Source: Acrocarpospora corrugata | Lineage (GTDB): Bacteria; Actinomycetota; Actinomycetes; Streptosporangiales; Streptosporangiaceae | DNA length: 64,000 nucleotides | Assembly (NCBI RefSeq): GCF_009687845.1 | Contig: NZ_BLAD01000072.1 | Location: 23,663 to 87,662, forward strand | Direction of reading: 5' to 3' | Part shown: in pieces, positions 44,898 through 53,673 of the stretch | Layout: each line of letters opens with the position of its first letter | Position numbering within the stretch: position 1 is the stretch's first letter | Program-made: the position numbers and the translations under genes | Notes under the pieces: model-generated | Databases searched by the model: none | What the model saw: only the letters and a program-made list of their open reading frames with translations | What the model was told of the DNA's origin: nothing

Positions 44898-45133
44898 CCA
44901 TCCCGCCCTCCGCCGGTTTCTGCTGCATCTGGTTATGTCCGGCATCGCCAAGTGGATGACAGCACGCTGGAGTTCGGCTTCCGAAAGACAGCAGCCCCGA
45001 TCCAGAGCGGGATCGGGGCTGTTTCACGTGAAACCGAGTGCGAGCAGCGGTTGCGGGTGGGGCGGTGAGCCGCGCTGCCAGGGCGGGCCTGGCGTGTGTT
45101 TCACGTGAAACAACGCCAGGGTGCGTTGCCTGG
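44898..45133. other. parS sites 5 and 6 with adjacent hairpin
   Basis: TGTTTCACGTGAAACC at 45020-45035 and perfect TGTTTCACGTGAAACA at 45097-45112 lie between the sigma gene and the 3' end of parB. The hairpin at 44992-45021 abuts the first of these. Confidence 0.95.
44992..45021. terminator. Hairpin abutting a parS site
   Basis: CAGCCCCGATCC (44992-45003) pairs perfectly with GGATCGGGGCTG (45010-45021), 12 bp around a 6-nt loop. It overlaps the first two bases of the parS at 45020. Confidence 0.7.
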
Positions 45134-46183
45134 CTAGTCCTCGAAGGAGCGCATCTGATTGGCGGCGTCAGGGGCCATTGCGCCGATGATGCGTTCAAGG
45201 TCGTCGATGGTGGAGAACTCGACCACGATCTTGCCCTTGCGACGCCCTAAATCGACTTTCACCCGAGTCTCGAAGTGATCCGACAGGCGGTCGGCCAGGT
45301 GGCGGAGAGCTGGTGCCGTCGGCTGTTTGGCGCGGGGCTGCCGGGGGGCGGGGCCGGACTTGGCGTCGCCCATGGAGACGATCTCCTCGACCGTCCGTAC
45401 CGTCATTCCCTCGGCCACGATTCGGGCGGCCAGTCGCTCCTGGGCGGACGGGTCGTCCAGCGCGAGGAGCGCGCGTGCGTGGCCGGCCGTGATCGTGCCG
45501 GCGGCCAGGCGGACCTGGACGTTCGGGGGGAGGTTCAGGAGGCGCAGGGTGTTGGTGATGTGGGACCGGGATCGGCCCACCTTCTTGGCCAGCTGTTCGT
45601 GGGTCGCGCCGAAGTCGTCCAGGAGCTGCTGGTAGGCCGCCGCCTCCTCCAGCGAGTTGAGCTGCTCCCGCTGGAGGTTCTCGATGAGCGCTTCGCGCAG
45701 CATCTCGTCGTCCTGCGTGCTGCGGACGATCGCGGGAATCTGGTCCAGGCCAGCCAGCTGGGAGGCTCGCCAGCGCCGCTCCCCCATGACGAGCTCGAAC
45801 GTGCCGGGCCCGGCCGCCCGGACGACGACCGGCTGCAGCAGGCCGACCTCGCTGATGGACGCGGCCAGCTCGTCCAGCCGGTCCTCGTCGAAGACCTCAC
45901 GAGGCTGACGCGGGTTCGGCACGATGGAGCTGAGCGGAATCTCCTGGAAGTACGCTCCGGCGACCGGCTGCAACCCGCCCAGCCCATCACCGTACGCCGG
46001 GGGAGATCCCGCCAGTGAACTCTCCCCGCGATACCCGGCACCCGCCGGGCCTCCCACACTTCCCGGACCTCCGGTACCGCCAGGGCCCCCGGTATTTCCC
46101 GAGGCGACACCCGGATCGACGATCGGCCCGGTGGGAATCAGGGCACCCAGGCCCTTCCCGAGTCCCCGACGCTGCTGACTCAA
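45134..46183 (-). CDS. parB: Chromosome partitioning protein ParB
   Basis: A 349-residue CTP-dependent sliding clamp that loads at parS. After GLGKGLGALIPTGP, the N-terminal CTP-binding domain has NPRQPREVFDEDRLDEL and MGERRWRASQLAGL; the HTH domain has EEAAAYQQLLDDF and KVGRSRSHITNTLRLLNLP; the C-terminal dimer domain ends in RMRS-like MRSFED. A Gly/Pro-rich stretch (about 20-55) connects the start to the core. It is translated from TTG, 47 bp after parA. Confidence 0.97.
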   Translation of the reverse strand: MSQQRRGLGKGLGALIPTGPIVDPGVASGNTGGPGGTGGPGSVGGPAGAGYRGESSLAGSPPAYGDGLGGLQPVAGAYFQEIPLSSIVPNPRQPREVFDEDRLDELAASISEVGLLQPVVVRAAGPGTFELVMGERRWRASQLAGLDQIPAIVRSTQDDEMLREALIENLQREQLNSLEEAAAYQQLLDDFGATHEQLAKKVGRSRSHITNTLRLLNLPPNVQVRLAAGTITAGHARALLALDDPSAQERLAARIVAEGMTVRTVEEIVSMGDAKSGPAPRQPRAKQPTAPALRHLADRLSDHFETRVKVDLGRRKGKIVVEFSTIDDLERIIGAMAPDAANQMRSFED

Positions 46184-46230
46184 CGATGCTCCTAACCGAC
46201 CGAACCGCAGGACTCTATGAGGCTATCGGT

Positions 46231-47448
46231 TCACGCGTCGGCAACCGCCGCGCCGCGATACGCCATCTCCCGAGCCGCCTCCATGTACGCCATGGCCCCG
46301 CTCGAACCCGGATCGTACGTCATCACCGACTGCCCATAGCTGGGCGCCTCGGACACGCGTACGCTCCGGGGGATGACCGCGTCGAGGACGGTGGCCCCGA
46401 AATGGGAGCGGACCTCCTCGGCCACCTGAGAGGCCAGCCGGGTACGGCCGTCGTACATGGTGAGCAGGATGGTGGACACGGTCAGGGTCTGGTTCAAGTG
46501 GGCGCGGACCAACTCGACGTTCTGCAGGAGCTGGGTGAGGCCTTCCAGCGCGTAGTACTCGCACTGGATCGGGATCAGGACCTCCTGGGCGGCGGCCATC
46601 GCGTTCACGGTCAGCAGGCCGAGCGACGGTGGGCAGTCGATCAGGATGTAGTCGAAGTTCATCTTCGACTCGAAGGCCGCGAACGCCCGCTTGAGCCGGG
46701 TCTCCCGGCCGACCATCGGGACCAACTCGATCTCCGCGCCGGCCAGGTCCAAGGTCGCCGGGGCACAGAAGAGCCCTGGCATGTCGGGGACTTCGGTCAC
46801 GATTGATTCAAGGGGCAGGTCTTCGACCAGAACCTGATAGATCGACGGCACTCCGGCGCGATGCTCGGTCGCCAGGGCGGTCGACGCGTTGCCCTGCGGG
46901 TCCAAGTCGACGACCAGCACCCGCTGTCCGTGCATGGACAGCGCGGCGGCCAGGTTGACGGCACTCGTGGTCTTGCCGACGCCGCCCTTCTGGTTGGCAA
47001 TCGTCATCACCCGGCATTTGGGTGGCCGCGGCCAGCCTTCCTCACGACGAGCGGAATAGCCGACCGGCGTCGCAGCCGCCGCCGTAGGTGCCGCAGTAGG
47101 TGCGGTTGTTTCACGTGAAACCACAGAACTCAGTGCCTCTCGAACCAGCGGGGAATCACCTGGGTTAAGCGGGGGCTTGGACACGACTGTCGTCCTCTCA
47201 TCCGGCGGTGCATCCGGTTGTCCATCGGACGACGCTGGTGACGCCGCTGCTTCCAGTAGCGTTTCCGGTCTATCTTCCGACCGTTCATCCAGCAATGCAT
47301 CCGGCAACACAACCGGCGACGCATCCGCCGGTACATCCGGCAGGACGGAGAAGAGCGGCCAGCCGACCCCCGACGGCTGTGCCATTCGCCCGTCCGCGAA
47401 CTCCTCCGGCCATCCCAAGCCCGTCACCGCACCAGGCACGACCGTCAC
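46231..47448 (-). CDS. parA: Chromosome partitioning ATPase ParA
   Basis: A 405-residue ParA/Soj. The deviant Walker A in ANQKGGVGKTTSAVNLA lies near residue 153; VLVVDLDPQGNASTAL is the A' motif and DYILIDCPPSLGLLTVNA Walker B. An N-terminal extension of about 145 residues is low in complexity (Pro, Asp, Val, Ser repeats) and carries a parS site in its codons for VSRET. GTG at 47448 overlaps the rsmG stop by 4 bp. It segregates origins with ParB. Confidence 0.96.
   Translation of the reverse strand: MTVVPGAVTGLGWPEEFADGRMAQPSGVGWPLFSVLPDVPADASPVVLPDALLDERSEDRPETLLEAAASPASSDGQPDAPPDERTTVVSKPPLNPGDSPLVREALSSVVSRETTAPTAAPTAAAATPVGYSARREEGWPRPPKCRVMTIANQKGGVGKTTSAVNLAAALSMHGQRVLVVDLDPQGNASTALATEHRAGVPSIYQVLVEDLPLESIVTEVPDMPGLFCAPATLDLAGAEIELVPMVGRETRLKRAFAAFESKMNFDYILIDCPPSLGLLTVNAMAAAQEVLIPIQCEYYALEGLTQLLQNVELVRAHLNQTLTVSTILLTMYDGRTRLASQVAEEVRSHFGATVLDAVIPRSVRVSEAPSYGQSVMTYDPGSSGAMAYMEAAREMAYRGAAVADA
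47107..47122. other. parS site 7, inside parA
   Basis: TGTTTCACGTGAAACC, one base from consensus, within the 5' coding part of parA; on the coding strand it supplies codons for V-S-R-E-T. Confidence 0.93.
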
Positions 47449-48194
47449 CTCTTTCGTCGGCGCCGTGCACCTCGCTTCGCGACCTCATGCCGACCTCTGA
47501 GATCACCGTCTCTCGCGCCCTCATCCCGACGTCCCACGTTGGGCTTGGGACCGGCGATAACCCGGACAAGAGTTGCGGGTGGCTCGACTTTACCGTGCCC
47601 GACCGTGACAAGCTCGGCCGTTCGAGCCCCAGAGGCGCGCAATTGGGACGCGGCCCCCTCCAGTTCCTCGGCGGCCCGCTCCCCCTTCATCGCGAGCAGC
47701 ATGCCGTCCGGCCCAAGCAGCGGCATCGCCCAGGTCAGCAGGCGATCAAGAGGTGCCACCGCGCGGGCGGTCGCCACCTCGAACTCCCGTTCACCGGCGA
47801 CCTCCTCGGCCCTGGCCCGCAGCACCTCAACGTTGTCCAGCCCCAGCGCGTCGACGCACTCGTTAAGGAAGACCGTGCGGCGCAGCAAGGGTTCGAGCAG
47901 GGTCACCCGGATGTCCGGCCGGACGATCGCCAGCACGATTCCGGGCAGTCCGGCCCCGGACCCGATGTCCACCAGCCGCACATCCGCCGGTACGGCTTCC
48001 GCGATCACCGCGCAGTTGAGCAGATGGCGATCCCAGATCCGGGAGACCTCCCGGGGCCCGAGCAACCCCCGAACCACCCCGGGTCCCGCCAGCAGGTCGG
48101 CGAATGCCTCGGCCCGCGCCATCGCCGCACCATGAAAAACCTCGTAGGCCACATCGGGGGCAGGGGGAAGTTGCTCGCTCATCTCTCCGGTCAT
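47445..48194 (-). CDS. rsmG: 16S rRNA (guanine-527-N7) methyltransferase
   Basis: A 249-residue SAM methyltransferase (GidB) modifying G527 of 16S rRNA. VSRIWDRHLLNCAVIAE, VDIGSGAGLPGIVLAI (SAM loop) and ARAVAPLDRLLTWAMPLL are signatures. A basic C-terminal tail (RRRRKR) is seen. ATG at 48194 or at 48182 (MSEQLPPAPDV) may be the start. It is translationally coupled to parA by a 4-bp overlap. Confidence 0.95.
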   Translation of the reverse strand: MTGEMSEQLPPAPDVAYEVFHGAAMARAEAFADLLAGPGVVRGLLGPREVSRIWDRHLLNCAVIAEAVPADVRLVDIGSGAGLPGIVLAIVRPDIRVTLLEPLLRRTVFLNECVDALGLDNVEVLRARAEEVAGEREFEVATARAVAPLDRLLTWAMPLLGPDGMLLAMKGERAAEELEGAASQLRASGARTAELVTVGHGKVEPPATLVRVIAGPKPNVGRRDEGARDGDLRGRHEVAKRGARRRRKR

Positions 48195-48540
48195 CTCTCG
48201 TAGGTTATCGGCCGGGTGACGGATCCACCGGCCAGGCATGCGGGGTCGCGCTCGCGCCCTTCGGACCCAGCACCGCCGCGGCGCCTCCGGCCAGGCATGC
48301 GGGAGTGGCGCGCCACCTCCCACACGCGCGTCAGCGCCGCGGTGGCGGTACACGAGGGCGGGGCACTGGTCGGCCATCGGCGGCGAGGCGCTGCGGGTGC
48401 GGGAGGCGCTCCAGGAGCTGCACGCGACTCGCTGTGCACAAGCTCGTCGTACCCAACTCGCTGTACGCAAGCTCCTGGAACTGGACATAACAGGAAAGCC
48501 GCCGATCCCGATGCGAGATCGACGGCTTTCGATGGGGGAC
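48195..48540. other. Interval between rsmG and khpB with terminator hairpin
   Basis: GAAAGCCGCCGATC (48494-48507) pairs with GATCGACGGCTTTC (48517-48530) with one G-U pair, a likely terminator of the khpB-side operon on the minus strand. The remaining 300 bp show no convincing gene. Confidence 0.6.
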
Positions 48541-49035
48541 TCAGACGGGGAGGATGACGACGAAGCGGCGGGGCTCCTCGCCTTCCGACTCGCTGCGCAG
48601 GCCGGCGCCGGCGACCGCGTCGTGGACGACCTTGCGCTCGAAGGGCGTCATCGGCTGCAGTGCCTTCGGTTCGCCGCTGGACTTGACGTCGGCGGCGGCA
48701 GCCGTACCGATCTTGGTTAGTTCGGCTCGGCGGCGTTCGCGGTAGCCGGCGACGTCGAGCATGAGGCGGGACCGCTCGCCGGTCTGGCGGTGCACCGCGA
48801 GACGGGTCAGCTCCTGGAGCGCCTCCAGCACCTCGCCGCCGGGGCCGACCAGGTCCCCGCCCTTGAGGCCGACGACCGACACCATCGCGCGGTCGCCTTC
48901 GACGTCCATGTCGATGTCCCCGTCGAGGTCGGCGATGTCGAGCAGGCCTTCGAGGTAGTCGGCCGCGATCTCACCTTCCTGTTCGAGGGCGGCGACATCG
49001 GGAGCCGCCTTGACGGTCTCCTCAGCTTCGGTCAC
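48541..49035 (-). CDS. khpB: KhpB/Jag family RNA-binding protein (KH and R3H domains)
   Basis: A 164-residue protein; GTG at 49035 has GAAGGAG. A KH-like domain with GLKGGDLVGPGGEVLEALQE (about 55-75) precedes the R3H domain with SRLMLDVAGYRERRRAEL and LQPMTPFERKVVHDAV. It binds RNA and partners KhpA in regulating cell-wall growth in other bacteria. It is shorter than firmicute Jag because the Jag-N domain is absent. It follows yidC in the operon. Confidence 0.9.
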   Translation of the reverse strand: MTEAEETVKAAPDVAALEQEGEIAADYLEGLLDIADLDGDIDMDVEGDRAMVSVVGLKGGDLVGPGGEVLEALQELTRLAVHRQTGERSRLMLDVAGYRERRRAELTKIGTAAAADVKSSGEPKALQPMTPFERKVVHDAVAGAGLRSESEGEEPRRFVVILPV

Positions 49036-49065
49036 GTCCGAACTCCTTCTCACGTTGCTCGGTAA

Positions 49066-50019
49066 TCACGACTTCTTGGTGCCGGTCCGCTTACTCCGCG
49101 ATTGGCGGGTCGGCTGCTGACGGACGATCTTGGGCTCGGGCGGGGCCGCGGGCTCCTCTTCGGCCGTCTCCTTGGTCTTCCGGAACCGCGAGAGCAGGCT
49201 GGTCGGCGGCGTGGGCGGAATGATGTTGCCCTTCGCGTCGAACTGCGGCATCGGGTTGCGGCTGTAGAACCAGTGTTGCTGACCCAGCGTCCACACGTTG
49301 GTGGTAACCCAGTAAAGGATCAGGCCGAGCGGGAAGTTGAGCGAGAAGACGGCGAACAGCGGCGAGATGTACATCAGGATCTTCTGCTGCTGCGCCATCG
49401 GGTTGTCCGGCATCTGGGCCATCGACCGGGTGACGCTCTGCCGCACCGTCAGGAAGGTGGTCAGCGAGCTGATCGCCACGAAGACCACCAGGACGATCTT
49501 GGCGATGACCGGGTCGGCGCCGTACTTCTCGATGTCGGCCGCGCTGGTGAAGAAGGTCGCCGGCAGGGGGGCGCCGAAGATGTGCGCCGCGCGGGCGCTG
49601 TTCACCAGCTCCTGGGTCATGCCGAACCTGGGCTGGCCGTGGGCCATCGCGTTCAGCACGGTGAACATCGAGATGAAGATCGGGAACTGGGCCAGGATGG
49701 GCAGGCAACCGCCGAGCGGGTTGGCGCCGCCCTCCTGGTAGACGCGCATGACTTCTTGGTTCATGCGCTGTTTGTCGTTCTTATGCCGCTTGCGCAGTTC
49801 CTGGATCTTGGGAGCCAGCTCCTGCATCTTCTTCGACGAGCGCATCTGCTTGAGGAAGAGCGGGAAGATCAGGATCCGCATCGCCACGGTGAGCGTGATG
49901 ATGGTCAGCGCCCAGTTCAGGCCGCTGGCGGGATTGATGACAGTGCTGTAGCCCGTGTGGATCCAAGTGATCACTTGAGCGATGGCCGTATACAGCCAAT
50001 TCAGCCAGGACAGCTCCAC
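49066..50019 (-). CDS. yidC: Membrane protein insertase YidC
   Basis: A 317-residue insertase for membrane proteins, working with or without Sec. Five helices are expected; ALTIITLTVAMRILIFPLFL contains the conserved Arg of the hydrophilic groove, a cytosolic helical hairpin with KMQELAPKIQELRKRHKNDK follows, and GGCLPILAQFPIFISMFTVL is the most conserved segment. A basic C-terminal tail ends SRSKRTGTKKS. The start is GTG at 50019. It lies between yidD and khpB, as usual. Confidence 0.95.
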   Translation of the reverse strand: MELSWLNWLYTAIAQVITWIHTGYSTVINPASGLNWALTIITLTVAMRILIFPLFLKQMRSSKKMQELAPKIQELRKRHKNDKQRMNQEVMRVYQEGGANPLGGCLPILAQFPIFISMFTVLNAMAHGQPRFGMTQELVNSARAAHIFGAPLPATFFTSAADIEKYGADPVIAKIVLVVFVAISSLTTFLTVRQSVTRSMAQMPDNPMAQQQKILMYISPLFAVFSLNFPLGLILYWVTTNVWTLGQQHWFYSRNPMPQFDAKGNIIPPTPPTSLLSRFRKTKETAEEEPAAPPEPKIVRQQPTRQSRSKRTGTKKS

Positions 50020-50023
50020 CGAG

Positions 50024-50350
50024 CTAGCTCCCTTGCTTGTTGTGGGGTCGAGGGGGCACGGGATCGAACCCGCCGGGGTGGAAGGGATGGCATCGGCCGA
50101 TACGCCTGATGGTCAACCACACCCCGCGCAACGCCCCGTGTACGGCGATCGCCTCCACACCATATGCGCTGCAGGAGGGGAAGAATCGGCAGCGTGGCCC
50201 GAACAGCGGGCTGATGAACGCCCGGTAGAACCTGATCGGGGCCACCAGCATCCGGGCAGCGAGCGACACCGGGGCGGGCGGGGACGTGTTGTCCGCGATG
50301 CCCGATTCCACCGGTGCGGGCTGCTCGGCTGTCATGACCGTCCATCTCAT
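50024..50350 (-). CDS. yidD: Membrane protein insertion efficiency factor YidD
   Basis: A 108-residue protein of the YidD family. The core [21 protein letters not shown] followed by [13 protein letters not shown] and [16 protein letters not shown] contains the invariant Cys and His-Pro motifs. ATG at 50350 overlaps the rnpA stop (ATGA), which suggests coupling; MTAEQ at 50335 is an alternative start. Confidence 0.92.
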   Translation of the reverse strand: MRWTVMTAEQPAPVESGIADNTSPPAPVSLAARMLVAPIRFYRAFISPLFGPRCRFFPSCSAYGVEAIAVHGALRGVWLTIRRIGRCHPFHPGGFDPVPPRPHNKQGS

Positions 50351-50688
50351 GGCCGCCGGAGAAGTCGCTCGAGCGCGACATCAAGATCGGCGGCCAGGTT
50401 CTCGCTACGCGCGGACGCGGCCGGAGGATTGGCGCGTACCACCAGCAGGCTACCTCTCGGGAGTAGGTGTATACGTGCCCGCATCAGGTGTCTGAGCCGC
50501 CGCTTGACCTGATTTCTGATGACGGCCCCGCCGACGGCCTTGCTGACGACGAACCCGACAAGCGGGGTGGTATCCCCGTCGCCCACCCGGAGATGAGCGA
50601 CCAACGACGGACGTCCCGCTCGGCGCCCGCGACGAATCGCCTCGGCGAACTCGTCACCCCGCCGCATGCGGGAAGCGGACGGCAGCAC
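50347..50688 (-). CDS. rnpA: Ribonuclease P protein component
   Basis: A 113-residue basic protein subunit of RNase P, which matures tRNA 5' ends. [20 protein letters not shown] at the start and [17 protein letters not shown], the RNR motif that binds the catalytic RNA, are diagnostic. The start is GTG at 50688. It is downstream of rpmH across a stable hairpin. Confidence 0.95.
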   Translation of the reverse strand: MLPSASRMRRGDEFAEAIRRGRRAGRPSLVAHLRVGDGDTTPLVGFVVSKAVGGAVIRNQVKRRLRHLMRARIHLLPRGSLLVVRANPPAASARSENLAADLDVALERLLRRP

Positions 50689-50723
50689 GGCACTTCCTTA
50701 TAAGTGGCCCGAATGAAAGGGCG

Positions 50724-50749
50724 GCCCGCCGCCAGGATCGGCGGCGGGC
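50724..50749 (-). terminator. Attenuator-like hairpin between rpmH and rnpA
   Basis: GCCCGCCGCC (50724-50733) pairs with GGCGGCGGGC (50740-50749) around a 6-nt loop. Without a T tract it may reduce rather than stop transcription into rnpA, or mark processing. Confidence 0.6.
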
Positions 50750-50769
50750 GTTCACAGGCTGGCGGCAGG

Positions 50770-50907
50770 TCAGACGGTCAGGTCGTGACGGCCCTTGCGG
50801 CGACGAGCGGCCAGGATGGCGCGACCGGCGCGGGTGCGCATGCGCAGCCGGAAGCCGTGGGTCTTCGCGCGACGACGGTTGTTCGGCTGAAAAGTACGCT
50901 TGCTCAC
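50770..50907 (-). CDS. rpmH: 50S ribosomal protein L34
   Basis: A 45-residue L34 ([20 protein letters not shown] to KGRHDLTV), from GTG at 50905-50907. It is the first gene of the rpmH-rnpA-yidD-yidC-khpB run, divergent from dnaA across about 500 bp. Confidence 0.97.
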   Translation of the reverse strand: MSKRTFQPNNRRRAKTHGFRLRMRTRAGRAILAARRRKGRHDLTV

Positions 50908-51411
50908 GAGTGGGCTCCAGGCTTGAGTTACACCCGGGAAGGTCCTCGGGCGCGGTACGGTGCACGGTTTTACGGCTCACCGATCGCAGGGCATGCGAAA
51001 TAGCCGTCACGGATAAGCCGACCGCAACACGTTACGGGGGATCCGCCGGATGGTCAAACCGGAGGGACGGTGATCATCAGCGCAGAGCGTGACCATACCA
51101 GCGTTGAGCGGAGTTGTCCCCAGGCTCATGACCTGGTTTTCCACCGGTGGTTCAGTCGTCCACACCCTGGGGTCTCGACAAGCACTAGGCTGTGGACAAC
51201 GTCTTGAACGCGGGTGGGCGCACCGCTACTGTCAGGCGTCCAGACCTTCCTCCCCATCCTGAGGGCTGTGCACTACCTGTGTACAACTTGTGGATCTCCT
51301 GTGGATCAAGTAGCGGGGACTGGCGCCGCCGGGACGACCCGGCCGGACGCGGGTGTGGATAAACGGATCGCGGCGAGCGAGCGGGGGCCGCGTAGGGAGG
51401 AGGGCCGAGCC
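50908..51411. promoter_or_regulatory. dnaA-rpmH intergenic control region with DnaA boxes
   Basis: The region contains TTGTCCCCA near 51114, TCGTCCACA near 51157, TGTGGACAA near 51190, TGTGGATCT and TGTGGATCA near 51290-51308, and a perfect TGTGGATAA at 51354-51362, only 50 bp before the dnaA start. This fits autorepression of dnaA by DnaA. Divergent rpmH promoters should also be here. Confidence 0.7.
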
Positions 51412-53046
51412 GTGAACGGCGTCGACCTCAACGCGGTATGGGCCCGCGCGCTAGCCACCCTCACCGAGGAGGGCATTTCCGGGCAGCAGCGCGCCTTCTT
51501 GCAGATGACCACGCTGTCCGGCCTGATCAACGACACGATTCTGCTGGCCGCCCCCAATGACTTCGCGAAGGAAGTCCTGGAAGTACGGCTTCGCCCGCTG
51601 ATCGCGCACGCGCTCTCCCAGGAACTGGGCCGCCCGGTCCGGATCGCGGTCATGGTCGACACGACCAACCAGCAGCAGGGACAGCAGCAGCGCGAAAGTT
51701 ATCCCCAGCCCCCTGGGCAGAACTTCCCCAGGCCGCCCGGCTATCCCCAGCCCGTGGACAGCGGTTTTCCCCAGCAGGGAGGGGCTCAACCAGGCTTCAA
51801 CCAGGGATTCCGGCAGGACAACTCGCAGTCGTCCCCAGATTATCCACAGGTTGGTCCACAGGCTCAGTCCGGTTTTCCTTTCACACAGGAAGAGGCCAAG
51901 CCGGCGGCGGAGCCGTACCAGCAGAACCCCACGTTCGCCACTGAGCCGCCGAAGCCCGAGCCGGTGCAGAACCGGTGGGAGAGCCGCGGGAGCCGTACCA
52001 GCGGGGAGCCGGCCCGGCTGAACGCCAAGTACACCTTCGACACCTTTGTTATTGGGGCCAGCAACCGGTTCGCGCACGCGGCCGCGGTGGCCGTGGCCGA
52101 GGCGCCGGCGAAGGCGTACAACCCGCTCTTCATTTATGGGGACTCGGGGCTGGGGAAGACGCACCTGCTGCACGCGATCGGCCACTACGCGCAGAGCCTG
52201 TACGACGGCGCCCGGGTCAGGTACGTGAGCTCCGAGGAGTTCACCAACGACTTCATCAACTCCATCCGCGACCACAAGGCCGACGGCTTCCGGGCCCGCT
52301 ACCGCGCGGTGGACATCCTGCTGGTGGACGACATCCAGTTCCTGGAGGGCAAGGAGCAGACGCAGGAGGAGTTCTTCCACACCTTCAATACCCTGCACAA
52401 CTCCTCCAAGCAGATCGTGATCTCCAGCGACCGCGCGCCGAAGCAGCTGGTCACGCTGGAGGACCGGCTCCGCAACCGGTTCGAGTGGGGGCTGATCACC
52501 GACGTGCAGCCGCCCGAGCTGGAGACCAGGATCGCGATCCTGCGGAAGAAGGCCATCCAGGAGGGCCTGGCCGCGCCGCCGGACGTGCTGGAGTACATCG
52601 CCAGCCGAATCGCCACCAACATCCGGGAGCTGGAGGGCGCGCTGATCCGGGTGACCGCGTTCGCCAGCCTGAACCGGCAGTCGGTGGACATCCAGCTGAC
52701 CGAGATCGTGCTGAAGGATCTGATCAGCGAGGACGCGACCACCGAGATCACCATCGCGCTGATCATGTCGACGACGGCCGAGTACTTCGGCGTCTCGCTG
52801 GAGGATCTGTGCGGCGGCTCGCGCTCGCGGGCGCTGGTGACCGCCCGGCAGATCGCCATGTACCTGGCCCGGGAGCTGACCGACCTGTCGCTGCCGAAGA
52901 TCGGCCAGCAGTTCGGCGGCCGGGATCACACCACCGTCATGCACGCGGAGCGGAAGATCCGGTCCCTGATGGCCGAGCGCCGCTCGATGTACAACCAGGT
53001 GAACGAGCTCACCACCCGCATCAAGCAACGTGGCCGCCAAGCTTGA
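51412..53046 (+). CDS. dnaA: Chromosomal replication initiator protein DnaA
   Basis: A 544-residue initiator. GTG at 51412 ([17 protein letters not shown]) has GGGAGGAGGG upstream; a longer upstream frame is excluded by family alignment. Domain I spans about 1-85. Domain II, about 85-200, is a long Pro/Gln/Gly-rich linker. Domain III has Walker [18 protein letters not shown] and Walker [15 protein letters not shown]. Domain IV carries the DnaA signature [16 protein letters not shown]. The linker codons contain DnaA-box-like sequences. Confidence 0.97.
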   Translation: MNGVDLNAVWARALATLTEEGISGQQRAFLQMTTLSGLINDTILLAAPNDFAKEVLEVRLRPLIAHALSQELGRPVRIAVMVDTTNQQQGQQQRESYPQPPGQNFPRPPGYPQPVDSGFPQQGGAQPGFNQGFRQDNSQSSPDYPQVGPQAQSGFPFTQEEAKPAAEPYQQNPTFATEPPKPEPVQNRWESRGSRTSGEPARLNAKYTFDTFVIGASNRFAHAAAVAVAEAPAKAYNPLFIYGDSGLGKTHLLHAIGHYAQSLYDGARVRYVSSEEFTNDFINSIRDHKADGFRARYRAVDILLVDDIQFLEGKEQTQEEFFHTFNTLHNSSKQIVISSDRAPKQLVTLEDRLRNRFEWGLITDVQPPELETRIAILRKKAIQEGLAAPPDVLEYIASRIATNIRELEGALIRVTAFASLNRQSVDIQLTEIVLKDLISEDATTEITIALIMSTTAEYFGVSLEDLCGGSRSRALVTARQIAMYLARELTDLSLPKIGQQFGGRDHTTVMHAERKIRSLMAERRSMYNQVNELTTRIKQRGRQA

Positions 53047-53673
53047 TTCACAGGCTGTGGATATCCCTGTGGATCACTGCCACTACACCTCACAGGCGTG
53101 TTAGCCGCACTCCGAAGATCTTTTAGCGAGCCGTTTTCCCCACACCCTGTGGATAACTCTGGGGACAGCCTGGGGATAACTTGTGGACACCCTGTGCATA
53201 GTCTGTGGACGCTATGTGCACAGTGGAAAATTCACTCCCCGACATGGGCGTGTCTTCCGTGGACAACTTGGGGATAACCTGTGGGTAACCAGTGGATGAC
53301 GGACCGTTTTCCTGGGGATGGTCTGTGCACAACCGAAGTTCCTCCACAGACCACGCTTCGTCATCCACCGTTTACCCACAGGCACGGTGGATGACGGCAG
53401 CTATGCTGAGCTGCGAAAACAGGGGTTCATCCACATATCCACAGCCCCTATGAAGGTGACTACGTTCTCTCTCAATAGGGAAATCAAGAGCAACAGAAGG
53501 GCTCCGCAGAGCGCCAAGGTGCGGGAGAGTTGACACCTGCGAGCGAGCGACGAGGATGGGCGTTCGCTGCTACACACACCTGGTGGACTACTCCCCACTC
53601 CCGCGAGGGATGAACCACGTTCGCCGGGCAGAGACAGCAACAAGCCAGAAAGATTCACAGGAGGCTGATCCAC
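53047..53673. other. oriC: oriC, chromosomal replication origin
   Basis: The 627-bp dnaA-dnaN spacer has at least fifteen DnaA-box-like 9-mers. Perfect TGTGGATAA is at 53148-53156. Close matches include TGTGGATAT 53056, TGTGGATCA 53068, TGGGGATAA 53171 and 53269, TGTGGACAC 53182, TGTGGACGC 53204, CGTGGACAA 53258, TGTGGGTAA 53280, TTACCCACA 53372, and the adjacent TCATCCACA and ATATCCACA at 53427-53443. Orientation switches between the left and right parts. An AT-richer segment near 53455-53500 could be the unwinding element. Confidence 0.88.
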
